A stretch of 31,057 bases of DNA from a virus. Made by a program: the position numbers and the translations under genes. Positions 14,553 to 22,116 of the stretch are shown piece by piece (position 1 is the first letter of the stretch; every line of letters starts with the position of its first letter). The notes under the pieces are model-generated. The model ran no database searches, had not been told where the DNA came from, and saw only the letters and a program-made list of their open reading frames with translations. The stretch covers positions 1-31,057 of the IMG/VR virus record IMGVR_UViG_3300017760_000044. The stretch is one strand, 5' to 3'.

Positions 14553-14705
14553 ATGAGAAGTAAAAAATTTAAAACACCAAGTAATACATCACCTAAAAAT
14601 ACTAAGCGTGGTTGTTTATGTCCAGATGGTAAAAGATATAGCAGAAAGTGTTGTGATGGCTCATTACAAGCTCAAGGAATAGGTTCTATTACTGGTATTA
14701 ATTAA
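14553..14705 (+). CDS. 50-aa cysteine-rich small protein
   Basis: From ATG 14553 to TAA 14703-14705, two bases after the protease gene. The product has a basic N-terminus and the conserved-looking block RGCLCPDGKRYSRKCCDGSL followed by QAQGIGSITGIN. I have a general recollection of such short CxC...CC proteins in flavobacterial phages near structural genes. The four cysteines could bind a metal. Function unknown. Confidence 0.7.
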   Translation: MRSKKFKTPSNTSPKNTKRGCLCPDGKRYSRKCCDGSLQAQGIGSITGIN

Positions 14706-14736
14706 AAAAAGCCACTCTTTTGAAGTGGCTCTTTTA
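14704..14736. terminator. Bidirectional intrinsic terminator between convergent genes
   Basis: AGCCACT (14710-14716) pairs with AGTGGCT (14724-14730) around a 7-nt loop. On the minus strand the hairpin is followed by seven T; on the plus strand by CTTTT. It ends the protease unit from the left and the inverted cassette from the right. Its minus-strand 3' half is identical over 14 nt to the terminator at 4995-5021. Confidence 0.85.
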
Positions 14737-14754
14737 ACTATAAGTTGTATTTTA

Positions 14755-15030
14755 TTATTGTAATTCTATAGTTCTATTTTCAATACCATCAACTAAATAA
14801 TCTATTAAATCACATTCATCTTTTTCGTTTAATAAATTTTCATTAATAGTTATGTGAGCAAAATTAGTTTTATTGTTTAAATGGCCATAACCAATTTCTT
14901 CTAAATTATAATAAACATCTAAATTAATAGAATCAATATCTCTTGAATTAGACCTTACAACTTGAATGTTATTTAAATTTAATTTTTCTTCTGTTTTTAC
15001 TTCGATTGTTTTTGTTCTTGTTATTGTCAT
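14755..15030 (-). CDS. Small acidic protein of inverted moron-like cassette
   Basis: The only credible minus-strand gene. The 91-aa product (MTITRTKTIEVKTEEKLNL; VRSNSRDIDSINLDVYYNLE; CDLIDYLVDGIENRTIELQ) is acidic and of mixed strand/helix look, without a recognised family. It has its own promoter (15059-15089), a 27-nt leader identical to that of the gene at 4619, and its own terminator (14704-14736), so it is a self-contained unit inserted against the direction of the head operon. That is the usual form of a phage moron, often an anti-defence or host-modifying gene; the function here is unknown. Confidence 0.75.
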   Translation of the reverse strand: MTITRTKTIEVKTEEKLNLNNIQVVRSNSRDIDSINLDVYYNLEEIGYGHLNNKTNFAHITINENLLNEKDECDLIDYLVDGIENRTIELQ

Positions 15031-15054
15031 TTGTTTTGGTTTTAATTAATAATT
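15028..15054 (-). repeat. 27-nt shared leader, copy B
   Basis: Reverse complement of this segment is identical over 27 nt to 4595-4621, ending in the start codon of the minus-strand gene. The identity stops at the start codon: the coding sequences differ. Confidence 0.9.
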
Positions 15055-15058
15055 TATG

Positions 15059-15089
15059 TAAATATAAATATAAATATTTAATAAACAAG
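15059..15089 (-). promoter_or_regulatory. Bacteroidota-type promoter of inverted cassette B
   Basis: Read on the minus strand: CTTG (15089-15086), 19 nt, then TATATTTA (15066-15059), one mismatch in each box from TTTG-N19-TAnnTTTG. The -7 box is 28 nt from the start codon, against 27 nt in cassette A. Confidence 0.65.
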
Positions 15090-15116
15090 CATTTTATAAA
15101 AAAAAGTTCAAAAAAA

Positions 15117-15144
15117 ATATAACAGTAAAGGTTTTCAAACGTTT
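15117..15144 (+). promoter_or_regulatory. Bipartite late-promoter candidate, scaffold-capsid operon
   Basis: ATATAAC (15117-15123), 13 nt, AAACGTTT (15137-15144): the same blocks and spacer as 5220-5247. There is no TAnnTTTG box in this region, so the scaffold-capsid genes otherwise lack a visible promoter, although a terminator stands upstream. The start codon is at 15164. Confidence 0.5.
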
Positions 15145-15163
15145 ATAGGTATATACTCAAATT

Positions 15164-15769
15164 ATGAAAGCAAACGAAATACTAAACAAAATAAAAAATA
15201 TTGTTGGTGAAAAAGTTAATCTTTCTGAAGAAAAAATAGAAATGGCTGAAATTACATTAGAAAATGGTACTGTGCTTGTTGCAGAATCTTTTGAAGCTGG
15301 TAAATCTATATTTATTAAAACCGAAGATGAAGAAATTGCTCTTCCTGTTGGTGAATATAAATTAGAAGAAGGCAAAGTTTTAGTTGTATCTGAAGAAGGT
15401 TTAATTGACAGTATTAAAGAAGCTGCTGAAGAAGAAGTAGCTGAAGAAGAATTATCTGAAGAATCTGAAGAAGTTAAAGAAACTGAATTAGAGGAAGAAG
15501 AAAAAGAAGAAATGAACTATGTAACCAAAGAAGAGTTTACATCTGCTGTTGAAGAAATCAAAGCAATGATTGACGAAAAACTTGGTAACAAAGAAGAAAT
15601 GAAGGAAGAAGTAATAGAAGAGAAAGAAGAACTTTCTGCTGTTGCTCCTGAACCTGTAAAACATAATCCTGAAGCTGAAGTTGATAATAAAGTAAATTTT
15701 CATATTGGAAGCAATAGAACAGCTACAACTAAAGACAGGGTTTTTGATAAAATTTTTAACAATAATTAA
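15164..15769 (+). CDS. Capsid scaffolding-like protein
   Basis: A 201-aa, very acidic protein placed 11 nt before the major capsid gene. Residues about 25-80 are beta-rich (MAEITLENGTVLVAESFEAG); about 85-155 is a Glu/Lys-rich coiled coil (EVAEEELSEESEEVKETELE); the C-terminus NRTATTKDRVFDKIFNNN is short and basic. Acidic helical body plus basic C-terminal tail directly upstream of the capsid gene is the usual form of scaffolding proteins, whose tail docks on the capsid protein. There is no protease motif. A head decoration role is less likely. Confidence 0.7.
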   Translation: MKANEILNKIKNIVGEKVNLSEEKIEMAEITLENGTVLVAESFEAGKSIFIKTEDEEIALPVGEYKLEEGKVLVVSEEGLIDSIKEAAEEEVAEEELSEESEEVKETELEEEEKEEMNYVTKEEFTSAVEEIKAMIDEKLGNKEEMKEEVIEEKEELSAVAPEPVKHNPEAEVDNKVNFHIGSNRTATTKDRVFDKIFNNN

Positions 15770-15780
15770 TATAAAATAAA

Positions 15781-16725
15781 ATGGCGAATAGTTTAAATAC
15801 ACCAATTACGAGTACTTATGCTGGTGAGTTTGCGGGGAAATACCTGTCAGCAGCTCTTTTAAGTGCTAACACAATTGATAAAGGCGGAATAGAAGTTATG
15901 CCTAATATCAAATATAAGTCTACAATGAAGAAAGTAGCAACTGCATCATCTATTATAGGTAATGCTGCTTGTGATTTTTCTGGAACTGCAGACCAAGTAA
16001 CATTAACTGAAAGATTATTACAACCTGAAGAATTTCAAGTAAACCTTGAATTTTGTAAGCAAGATTTCCAATCGGATTGGGAAGCTGCTCAAATGGGATA
16101 TTCTGCATTTGATAAAATGCCACCTAAGTTTTCAGATTTCATTATTGGCCACGTAGCTGGTTTAGTAGCTGAAAAAACTGAATCTAATATTTGGGAAGGT
16201 GTTAATGCAAACGCTGGAGAATTTGATGGTTTAGTAACTTTAGCTTTAGCTGATGCTGATGTAGTAGATGTTGCATCTCACGCTGCCGTAACTGCTGCTA
16301 ATGTAATTGATAAATTAGGTTCTATTGTTGATGCAGTACCTTCTGCACTTTACAATAAAGAAGATTTACATATTTACGTATCACAAAACATTGCAAGAGC
16401 TTATGTAAGAGCTTTAGGTGGTTTTGCTACTTCAATTGGTGCTGCTGGTACTGATTCAAAAGGAACACAATGGTACAACGCAGGTGGTCAACTATCTTTT
16501 GATGGTGTGAAAATCTTTGTTGCTAATGGTTTAGCTGATGATACTGCAATGGCTGCTCAAAAATCTAACTTATACTTTGGAACTGGTTTATTATCAGATA
16601 TGAACGAAGTTAAAGTATTAGATATGGCTGACCTTGACGGTTCACAAAATGTCAGAGTAATAATGAGATTTACTTCTGGTGTACAATACGGAATAGGTTC
16701 TGATATAGTTTTATACCACGCCTAA
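15781..16725 (+). CDS. Major capsid protein
   Basis: A 314-aa protein, presumably HK97-fold. It follows the scaffold and precedes the major tail protein. Recognisable blocks are FCKQDFQSDWEAAQMGYSAF (about 97-116), GHVAGLVAEKTESNIWEGVN (about 123-142), YVSQNIARAYVRALGGFATS and the C-terminal VRVIMRFTSGVQYGIGSDIV. Length is typical of an unfused capsid subunit, with no separate decoration domain. GC-richer, regular codon use fits a highly expressed gene. Fold assignment is inferred from context and overall character. Confidence 0.85.
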   Translation: MANSLNTPITSTYAGEFAGKYLSAALLSANTIDKGGIEVMPNIKYKSTMKKVATASSIIGNAACDFSGTADQVTLTERLLQPEEFQVNLEFCKQDFQSDWEAAQMGYSAFDKMPPKFSDFIIGHVAGLVAEKTESNIWEGVNANAGEFDGLVTLALADADVVDVASHAAVTAANVIDKLGSIVDAVPSALYNKEDLHIYVSQNIARAYVRALGGFATSIGAAGTDSKGTQWYNAGGQLSFDGVKIFVANGLADDTAMAAQKSNLYFGTGLLSDMNEVKVLDMADLDGSQNVRVIMRFTSGVQYGIGSDIVLYHA

Positions 16726-16740
16726 GAATTAATTAATAAC

Positions 16741-16762
16741 AAGGGAGTTGAAATGCTCCCTT
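16741..16762 (+). terminator. Hairpin after major capsid gene
   Basis: AAGGGAG (16741-16747) pairs with CTCCCTT (16756-16762) around an 8-nt loop, 15 nt after the capsid stop. The following AATTTAAAA is a poor T run, so it may be a partial terminator or a 3'-protecting hairpin that raises capsid mRNA relative to downstream genes. Confidence 0.5.
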
Positions 16763-16781
16763 AATTTAAAACAATAATAAT

Positions 16782-17330
16782 ATGGCTTGCGATTTAACAA
16801 GTGGGAGAAAAAATCCCTGTAAAGACCAAATCGGGGGATTGGTAAGAGCTTGGTTTGTTGACTTTGGAGACTTAGGAACTGTAACCAAAACTGCTGACGA
16901 AATTACCGATTTATCTGGTACATTTACTTGCTTTCAATACGATTTAAAAGGAACCAACTCTCTTGAAATTGGAATTACATCTTCGAGAGAAAACGGAACA
17001 ACCTTTTTTGAAGAAACATTAACTTTAACACTACCTAAATTATCTAAAGAAGATAATAAGGAACTTAAGCTTATGGCTTACGGAAGACCTCACATTGCTG
17101 TTGAGGACAGAAACGGTAACTTTATGCTATGCGGATTAGAGCACGGTATGGAAGTTACTGGTGGAAGTATAGCTACAGGGACAGCTTTTGGTGACTTAAG
17201 TGGTTACTCACTAACATTAACTGGTCAAGAGCTTGAACCATCTAACTTTATTGCTGGTGGTACTGCTGCAGACCCTTTTGCTGGAATGAGTTCTGCAACT
17301 GTAACAGTTACGGTGGGAACCAATAGTTAA
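16782..17330 (+). CDS. Major tail tube protein
   Basis: A 182-aa protein with a tail-tube character: RKNPCKDQIGGLVRAWFVDF, then KGTNSLEIGITSSRENGTTF, then KLSKEDNKELKLMAYGRPHI and VEDRNGNFMLCGLEHGMEV. Alternating strands with one helix fit the tube fold of siphovirus major tail proteins. The C-terminus ends SATVTVTVGTNS. It lies between hairpins at 16741 and 17382, as a separately tuned high-level gene would. It is unusually placed in the head module rather than beside the tape measure. Confidence 0.75.
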   Translation: MACDLTSGRKNPCKDQIGGLVRAWFVDFGDLGTVTKTADEITDLSGTFTCFQYDLKGTNSLEIGITSSRENGTTFFEETLTLTLPKLSKEDNKELKLMAYGRPHIAVEDRNGNFMLCGLEHGMEVTGGSIATGTAFGDLSGYSLTLTGQELEPSNFIAGGTAADPFAGMSSATVTVTVGTNS

Positions 17331-17381
17331 AAAATACGCGATTAATATAATTGTGTGATTCATAATATATAGTTTGATTGG

Positions 17382-17412
17382 AGGGGAGGAAGTGATTAGC
17401 CTCCCCTTTTTT
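17382..17412 (+). terminator. Strong intrinsic terminator after tail tube gene
   Basis: AGGGGAGG (17382-17389) pairs with CCTCCCCT (17400-17407) around a 10-nt loop and runs into a T stretch. It is the most GC-rich stem in the window, and it ends the scaffold-capsid-tube unit; the next gene begins 11 nt downstream. Confidence 0.85.
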
Positions 17413-17423
17413 ATTAAAAAAAT

Positions 17424-17777
17424 ATGCAAATATTAACTACAAGTGGCACACGAATTATTAACTTTATACCAAGAGAAACAATTTTAGGTACTAAAACTTA
17501 TAAATTAGTGATAAAGTCAGAGGCTCAAAATAAAGTTTTATTTACAGATGTTAATGCAACATTTGCTGAATTAGATTACTATTATCAATATTCAACTACT
17601 CAAGCATTAATTGAAAACAATTACTATACTATTACAATCACTAATACAACAGATAACGCAATAATTTTTAAAGACAAAATGTATTGTTCAGACCAAACAC
17701 TTTCAGACTATGAAATTTCAAACGGTGTTTATATAGAACAAAGTACAGGAGACAATCAATTTATATATTATGGATAA
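17424..17777 (+). CDS. Small beta-rich virion-associated protein
   Basis: A 117-aa protein, mostly predicted beta strands (FIPRETILGTKTYKLVIKS; YYTITITNTTDNAIIFKDKM; GVYIEQSTGDNQFIYYG). It sits between the tail tube and portal genes and overlaps the portal gene by 8 nt. Ig-like or decoration folds are compatible. I do not recognise a named family. Confidence 0.6.
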   Translation: MQILTTSGTRIINFIPRETILGTKTYKLVIKSEAQNKVLFTDVNATFAELDYYYQYSTTQALIENNYYTITITNTTDNAIIFKDKMYCSDQTLSDYEISNGVYIEQSTGDNQFIYYG

Positions 17778-19554
17778 TCTACATTTAATACAATTAGGCC
17801 AATACGAAAGGCCAACAATCACAGAAGAACGCAATAAAGATTGGGTATCTATAGGCGATAACAATGATTATTACCAAAGTTTGATTGATGCTTATATGGA
17901 TAGCACAACAAACAATGCTGTAATAAATGGTGTTGTAAATCAAATTTACGGTAAAGGATTAGATGCTACTGATTCTGCGCAAAAGCCAGACCAGTATGCA
18001 CAAATGAGGAGTTTAGTAAAACCTCACGATTTAAGAAATGTTTGCCAAGATTTAAAACTATTAGGCGAAGCTGCTTTTCAAATAACTTATAATGGTAATA
18101 AAATATCAGCAATAACACATTTTCCAAGAGAAACTTTACGTGCTGAAAAGATGAATGATAATGGTGAAATAAAAAACTATTTTTATTCTGCTGATTGGAG
18201 TAAAGTAAAACAAAATACTAAACTTAAAAAGTTTCCTGTTTTTGGTAGTGGCGCACAAAATGAGATATTTATTATTAAAAGATATGTAACTGGTTTTTAC
18301 TATTATAGCCCAGCAGATTATAATACTGCTTATGCTACACTTGAAGATGAGATAGCTAACTACCTGATTAATAGTGCAATGTGTTCATTTTCAGGCACAA
18401 AAGTGGTTAATTTTAACAATGGCGTGCCAGATAGGGAGAAACAACTTGCTATTAAGAATGATGTAATGCAAAAACTTACTGGTAGCTCTGGCGAAAAAGT
18501 AATTGTTGCCTTTAATAATAACGCAGAAAGCAAAACAACTGTTGAGGATATAAGTTTAACAGATGCTCCAGCACATTACGAATATTTAAGTGAAGAATGT
18601 TCTAAGAAGATTATGCTAACACATAGAGTTACTTCACCATTACTACTTGGCTTATCTTCTGCTAATGGTTTTTCAAGCAATGCTGATGAAATAGAGAACG
18701 CCTCAAGGCTTTTTAATAACGTAGTTATACAACCATACCAAAATTTATTAATTGATAGCTTAGATACAATATTAGCAGTAAATGATATTAGTTTAAATCT
18801 TTACTTTAAAACTATTGAACCGCTTGAGTTTATGGATTTAGAGAATGTTGAAGGTGAAGAAGCTATTGAAGAACAAACTGGAATAAAAGAAGAAGAAGAA
18901 AGCACAGAGCTTGAAATAATGGCTTCTAAGAGTGTTTCAAACAAAGATAGTGATGAACTACTAAAAAATGCTTTAGATTCGCTTAAAGGCGTTAAAATGG
19001 ATACTAAAGAGTTTGAAATAGTTGATATTAGAGATTTAGAAGATGAAAATGAAAGTGTTGAGGATTGGGCAAAATCAATGATTCAATTAAGTGATGTTGT
19101 AGATAGCAAAGAAGATGGTTTTTCTACTTTAGATAAATCAATGTATAAAGTTAGATACAAATATGCTAAAGGAAGCAGTAGAGGTGGAGAAAGCAGAGAG
19201 TTTTGCAAAGAGATGATGAACAGAACAAGTGCTGGTATTGTATATAGATTAGAAGATATTGATAAAGCAAGCAGAGATATGAACTTTAAAGCTGCTAAAT
19301 TACCAATGCATAACGGTCAAAAATACGATTTGTTTAAATTTAAAGGTGGAGTTTATTGTAGACACAAATGGCAACAGATTTTATACAAAATAAAAAAAGG
19401 AAAAGAAGTTGGTAGTGATGATTTAGATGATTACAAAAAAAGTAAAACTATTCCTAAAAGTTACGAACCAAAACCAAGAGGTAGAAAACAAGCAGTAAAA
19501 GCTCCAGTAAATATGCCTAATAATGGACATCACCCAAATTATACAGGAAAATGA
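17770..19554 (+). CDS. Portal protein with extra C-terminal Cys/His module
   Basis: A 594-aa protein. Residues about 1-355 have portal character: DNNDYYQSLIDAYMDSTTNN, YGKGLDATDSAQK, KLLGEAAFQITYNGNKIS, AITHFPRETLRAEKMN, and THRVTSPLLLGLSSANGFSS with SNADEIENASRLFNNVVIQ. An acidic linker at about 360-385 leads to a C-terminal module (about 430-594) with SREFCKEMMNRTSAGIVYR and FKFKGGVYCRHKWQQILYKI, ending in a basic tail. The module looks like a fused minor-head domain. The portal forms the dodecameric DNA channel; the gene is 13 kb from the terminase, an unusual separation. Confidence 0.8.
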   Translation: MDNLHLIQLGQYERPTITEERNKDWVSIGDNNDYYQSLIDAYMDSTTNNAVINGVVNQIYGKGLDATDSAQKPDQYAQMRSLVKPHDLRNVCQDLKLLGEAAFQITYNGNKISAITHFPRETLRAEKMNDNGEIKNYFYSADWSKVKQNTKLKKFPVFGSGAQNEIFIIKRYVTGFYYYSPADYNTAYATLEDEIANYLINSAMCSFSGTKVVNFNNGVPDREKQLAIKNDVMQKLTGSSGEKVIVAFNNNAESKTTVEDISLTDAPAHYEYLSEECSKKIMLTHRVTSPLLLGLSSANGFSSNADEIENASRLFNNVVIQPYQNLLIDSLDTILAVNDISLNLYFKTIEPLEFMDLENVEGEEAIEEQTGIKEEEESTELEIMASKSVSNKDSDELLKNALDSLKGVKMDTKEFEIVDIRDLEDENESVEDWAKSMIQLSDVVDSKEDGFSTLDKSMYKVRYKYAKGSSRGGESREFCKEMMNRTSAGIVYRLEDIDKASRDMNFKAAKLPMHNGQKYDLFKFKGGVYCRHKWQQILYKIKKGKEVGSDDLDDYKKSKTIPKSYEPKPRGRKQAVKAPVNMPNNGHHPNYTGK

Positions 19555-20054
19555 GTAAAGCACTATTTGTAACAAGACACGATATTTCAGTATTTACTGC
19601 TGCTAATGGTAATATAGATAATGATAAAATCTTACCGTATATTAACCAAGCACAAGATATACATATACAGAATTACTTAGGTACTGAACTTTATGTTAAA
19701 ATACAAAATGAAATAGTTGCTGGTACTTTAGCAAATCCTTACTTAGCTTTATTAAACGATTATATTAAACCAATGCTATTACATTGGAGTATGGTAGAAT
19801 ACTTACCTTATGCTGGAGTAAATATTTCAAATGGTGGTATATATACTAAGAATCCTGAAAATAGCACAGCATTAACAAAAGAACACGTAGATAGTTTAAT
19901 CGAACGCTCGAGGACGGTTTCTCAGTTCTACACTAACAGATTTATAGATTTTATGCAAAATAACGCAGCTGGATTAATACCTGAGTATTATAGTAATTCT
20001 CAAGAGGATATGTATCCAGATGATGTTGCAGATTTTGGAGGTTGGGTACTTTAA
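19551..20054 (+). CDS. Head-tail connector protein (DUF6712-like)
   Basis: A 167-aa helical protein: GNIDNDKILPYINQAQDIHI, QNYLGTELYVKIQNEI, LNDYIKPMLLHWSMVEYLPY and the end PDDVADFGGWVL. I recognise this pattern as a conserved connector-like family in Bacteroidota phages (DUF6712 type). Gene position, directly after the portal and overlapping it by 4 nt, fits an adaptor that extends the portal ring. The name of the family is from memory. Confidence 0.7.
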   Translation: MSKALFVTRHDISVFTAANGNIDNDKILPYINQAQDIHIQNYLGTELYVKIQNEIVAGTLANPYLALLNDYIKPMLLHWSMVEYLPYAGVNISNGGIYTKNPENSTALTKEHVDSLIERSRTVSQFYTNRFIDFMQNNAAGLIPEYYSNSQEDMYPDDVADFGGWVL

Positions 20055-20063
20055 AAATATATT

Positions 20064-22115
20064 ATGCCAGATAATAACATAGAATGGGGACAAGGTGGTG
20101 TTAACAACAACAACGATTGGGGAAAAGCAAAAGCTAATTCTACCAATAACTTTGGTGCTGTTTATGATAGTTCGCCAAGTGGTGATACTAATATTGCTGG
20201 AGGGCAACCTGTTGTATCAATAACTTATTCTGCAAGTGCTTTTTGTGCTGACGCAAGCGACCCTACACCAACTGTTTCTAATAATGCTGGTGCTGGAACA
20301 TTTGCTTCTACTACTGGATTAGTAATTAATTCTACTACTGGAGTTGTTGATATTGATGCTTCTACTGCTGGTAGTTATTTAATTACATATACAGATACAG
20401 ATGCTGCAACTGCAACATTTAACTTTACTATTAATGCTTTACCAACTGTTATTGTAAGCGTTTCTGCTGGTACAATTTGTGTTGGTGAAAGTACAACTAT
20501 AACTGCTACTGGTGCTGCTTCCTATGTTTGGAGTAACGGTTCTACAGGCAATTCAATAACAGTATCACCTACTACTACAACTACATTTACTGCTACTGGT
20601 ACAGATTCTAATGGTTGTACAAGTTCAGGTGCAACTACAATTACTGTAAATGCTTTACCAACTGTTGAAATAACAGGAACTTTAACTTATTGTGTTGGTA
20701 GTACAACAACACTAACTGCAACTGCTGGATTAAGTTCTTATTTGTGGAGTACAGGAGCAACTACACAAGCTATAAATGTAACTGCTGGTAGTTATACAGT
20801 AACTGGAACTGATAGTAATGGCTGTAGTGCTACTTCTTCTGCTTCTACAGTAACAGAATTACCTTTAGATAGTGCAACAGTAACTTATTCAGCAGCTTCA
20901 TATTGTCAAATGCCAACAGGTGCTTTAGCTGTAGATGGTTATTATCCACTTTATTCAACTGCTTCTGCTGCTAATGCAGTAAGTTCTGATGGAACAAATC
21001 ATACACATACTTTAGGTGGTGTTACATACTATATGCCAAACGCTGGTGTAATTGCTTATCACGGAACTTATTCTTTAACAACACCAGCACCAACTATTAC
21101 AGGTGAAACAGGTACATTTAGCGAATCTACTGGAAACCTAAGTATTGATAGTTCAACAGGTGTTATAAATGTCAATAGTTCAACTGCTGGAACTTATACA
21201 GTTGTATATACTACAAATGGAACTTGTCCAAACACAGTTAATAATACAGTAACAATAAATGCTTTAGATGGTGCTACGTTTGGTTATTCTGCAAGCAGTT
21301 TAGCACAAACAGGAACAGCAAGTTTAACAACTACGCCAACTACTTCTGGTGGTGTGTTTAGTGCTTATCCAAGTGGATTAAGTATTAATTCTTCTACAGG
21401 TGAAATTGATTTAGCTGCATCTACTATACAATCCTATAAAATATTCTATGTAACAAGTGGTGCTGGATGTCCTAATTCGTCAACATTTGATTTAGCTGTA
21501 ACTGCTGCTGGAATTGCTAATAATTACAGTATGAATTTTGATGGCATTAATGACTATGTAGCAACAGGAAACACTTTCTCCGAATTAGACGGAGGTACAA
21601 CTATGACTTTATCTGTATGGATTAAGCCAATCACAGGAAATGGTGCCTATATGATTGCTCACAACCCAAGAAATACAACTGCAGAGCAAAGCCAGTTTAT
21701 GTTATGGTTTTATTCAGATTTTTTAGAATTATCACTTAGTACACGTAGTCAATATGTTAGAGCTTACTCAAGTGCGATAAATATGGATAATTGGAACCAT
21801 ATCGCGTGTGTAGTTGATTTATCCTCAAGTCCAAAGGGAATAATTTATATTAATGGAGTAGATGAAGCATATGAGGTTGCTTTAACTAATTTTAACGCTT
21901 TAGAATATGCTACTGGTGTAATGAGAATTGGAGAAGAACAAACAGGTTATTTAACTCCATTTTTAGGTAATATAGACGAATTTGCAATCTGGAACACAGC
22001 TCTAACATCTACACAAGTACAAAGTATATATAACGCAAAAGGAAATAATTTAACTAAAGACTTAACCACAGTATCAGGTTCAAACCTAATTTACTGGAAT
22101 AGAATGGGAGATTAA
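20064..22115 (+). CDS. Fibre/adhesin-like protein with Ig-like repeats and C-terminal LamG domain
   Basis: A 683-aa protein, probably receptor-binding. Two Ig-like repeat types alternate. Type A (near residues 52-125, 272-400 and 405-480) has YSAS...SSTGVI...STAGTY. Type B (about 128-198 and 199-266) has VWSNGST...TGTDSNGC, like the PKD/Ig repeats of Bacteroidota surface adhesins. An insertion at about 283-335 carries NHTHTLGGVTYYMPNAG and YHGTY. Residues about 487-683 are a concanavalin-like LamG domain (NYSMNFDGINDYVATGN; NWNHIACVVDLSSSP; FLGNIDEFAIWNTALTSTQ). No signal peptide, so it is assembled on the virion rather than secreted. Confidence 0.75.
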   Translation: MPDNNIEWGQGGVNNNNDWGKAKANSTNNFGAVYDSSPSGDTNIAGGQPVVSITYSASAFCADASDPTPTVSNNAGAGTFASTTGLVINSTTGVVDIDASTAGSYLITYTDTDAATATFNFTINALPTVIVSVSAGTICVGESTTITATGAASYVWSNGSTGNSITVSPTTTTTFTATGTDSNGCTSSGATTITVNALPTVEITGTLTYCVGSTTTLTATAGLSSYLWSTGATTQAINVTAGSYTVTGTDSNGCSATSSASTVTELPLDSATVTYSAASYCQMPTGALAVDGYYPLYSTASAANAVSSDGTNHTHTLGGVTYYMPNAGVIAYHGTYSLTTPAPTITGETGTFSESTGNLSIDSSTGVINVNSSTAGTYTVVYTTNGTCPNTVNNTVTINALDGATFGYSASSLAQTGTASLTTTPTTSGGVFSAYPSGLSINSSTGEIDLAASTIQSYKIFYVTSGAGCPNSSTFDLAVTAAGIANNYSMNFDGINDYVATGNTFSELDGGTTMTLSVWIKPITGNGAYMIAHNPRNTTAEQSQFMLWFYSDFLELSLSTRSQYVRAYSSAINMDNWNHIACVVDLSSSPKGIIYINGVDEAYEVALTNFNALEYATGVMRIGEEQTGYLTPFLGNIDEFAIWNTALTSTQVQSIYNAKGNNLTKDLTTVSGSNLIYWNRMGD

Positions 22116-22116
22116 T

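Noticed and set aside
16726-16781. Possible tRNA or regulatory RNA after the capsid gene
   Set aside because: Only one 7-bp hairpin is present; no cloverleaf or CCA-type end.
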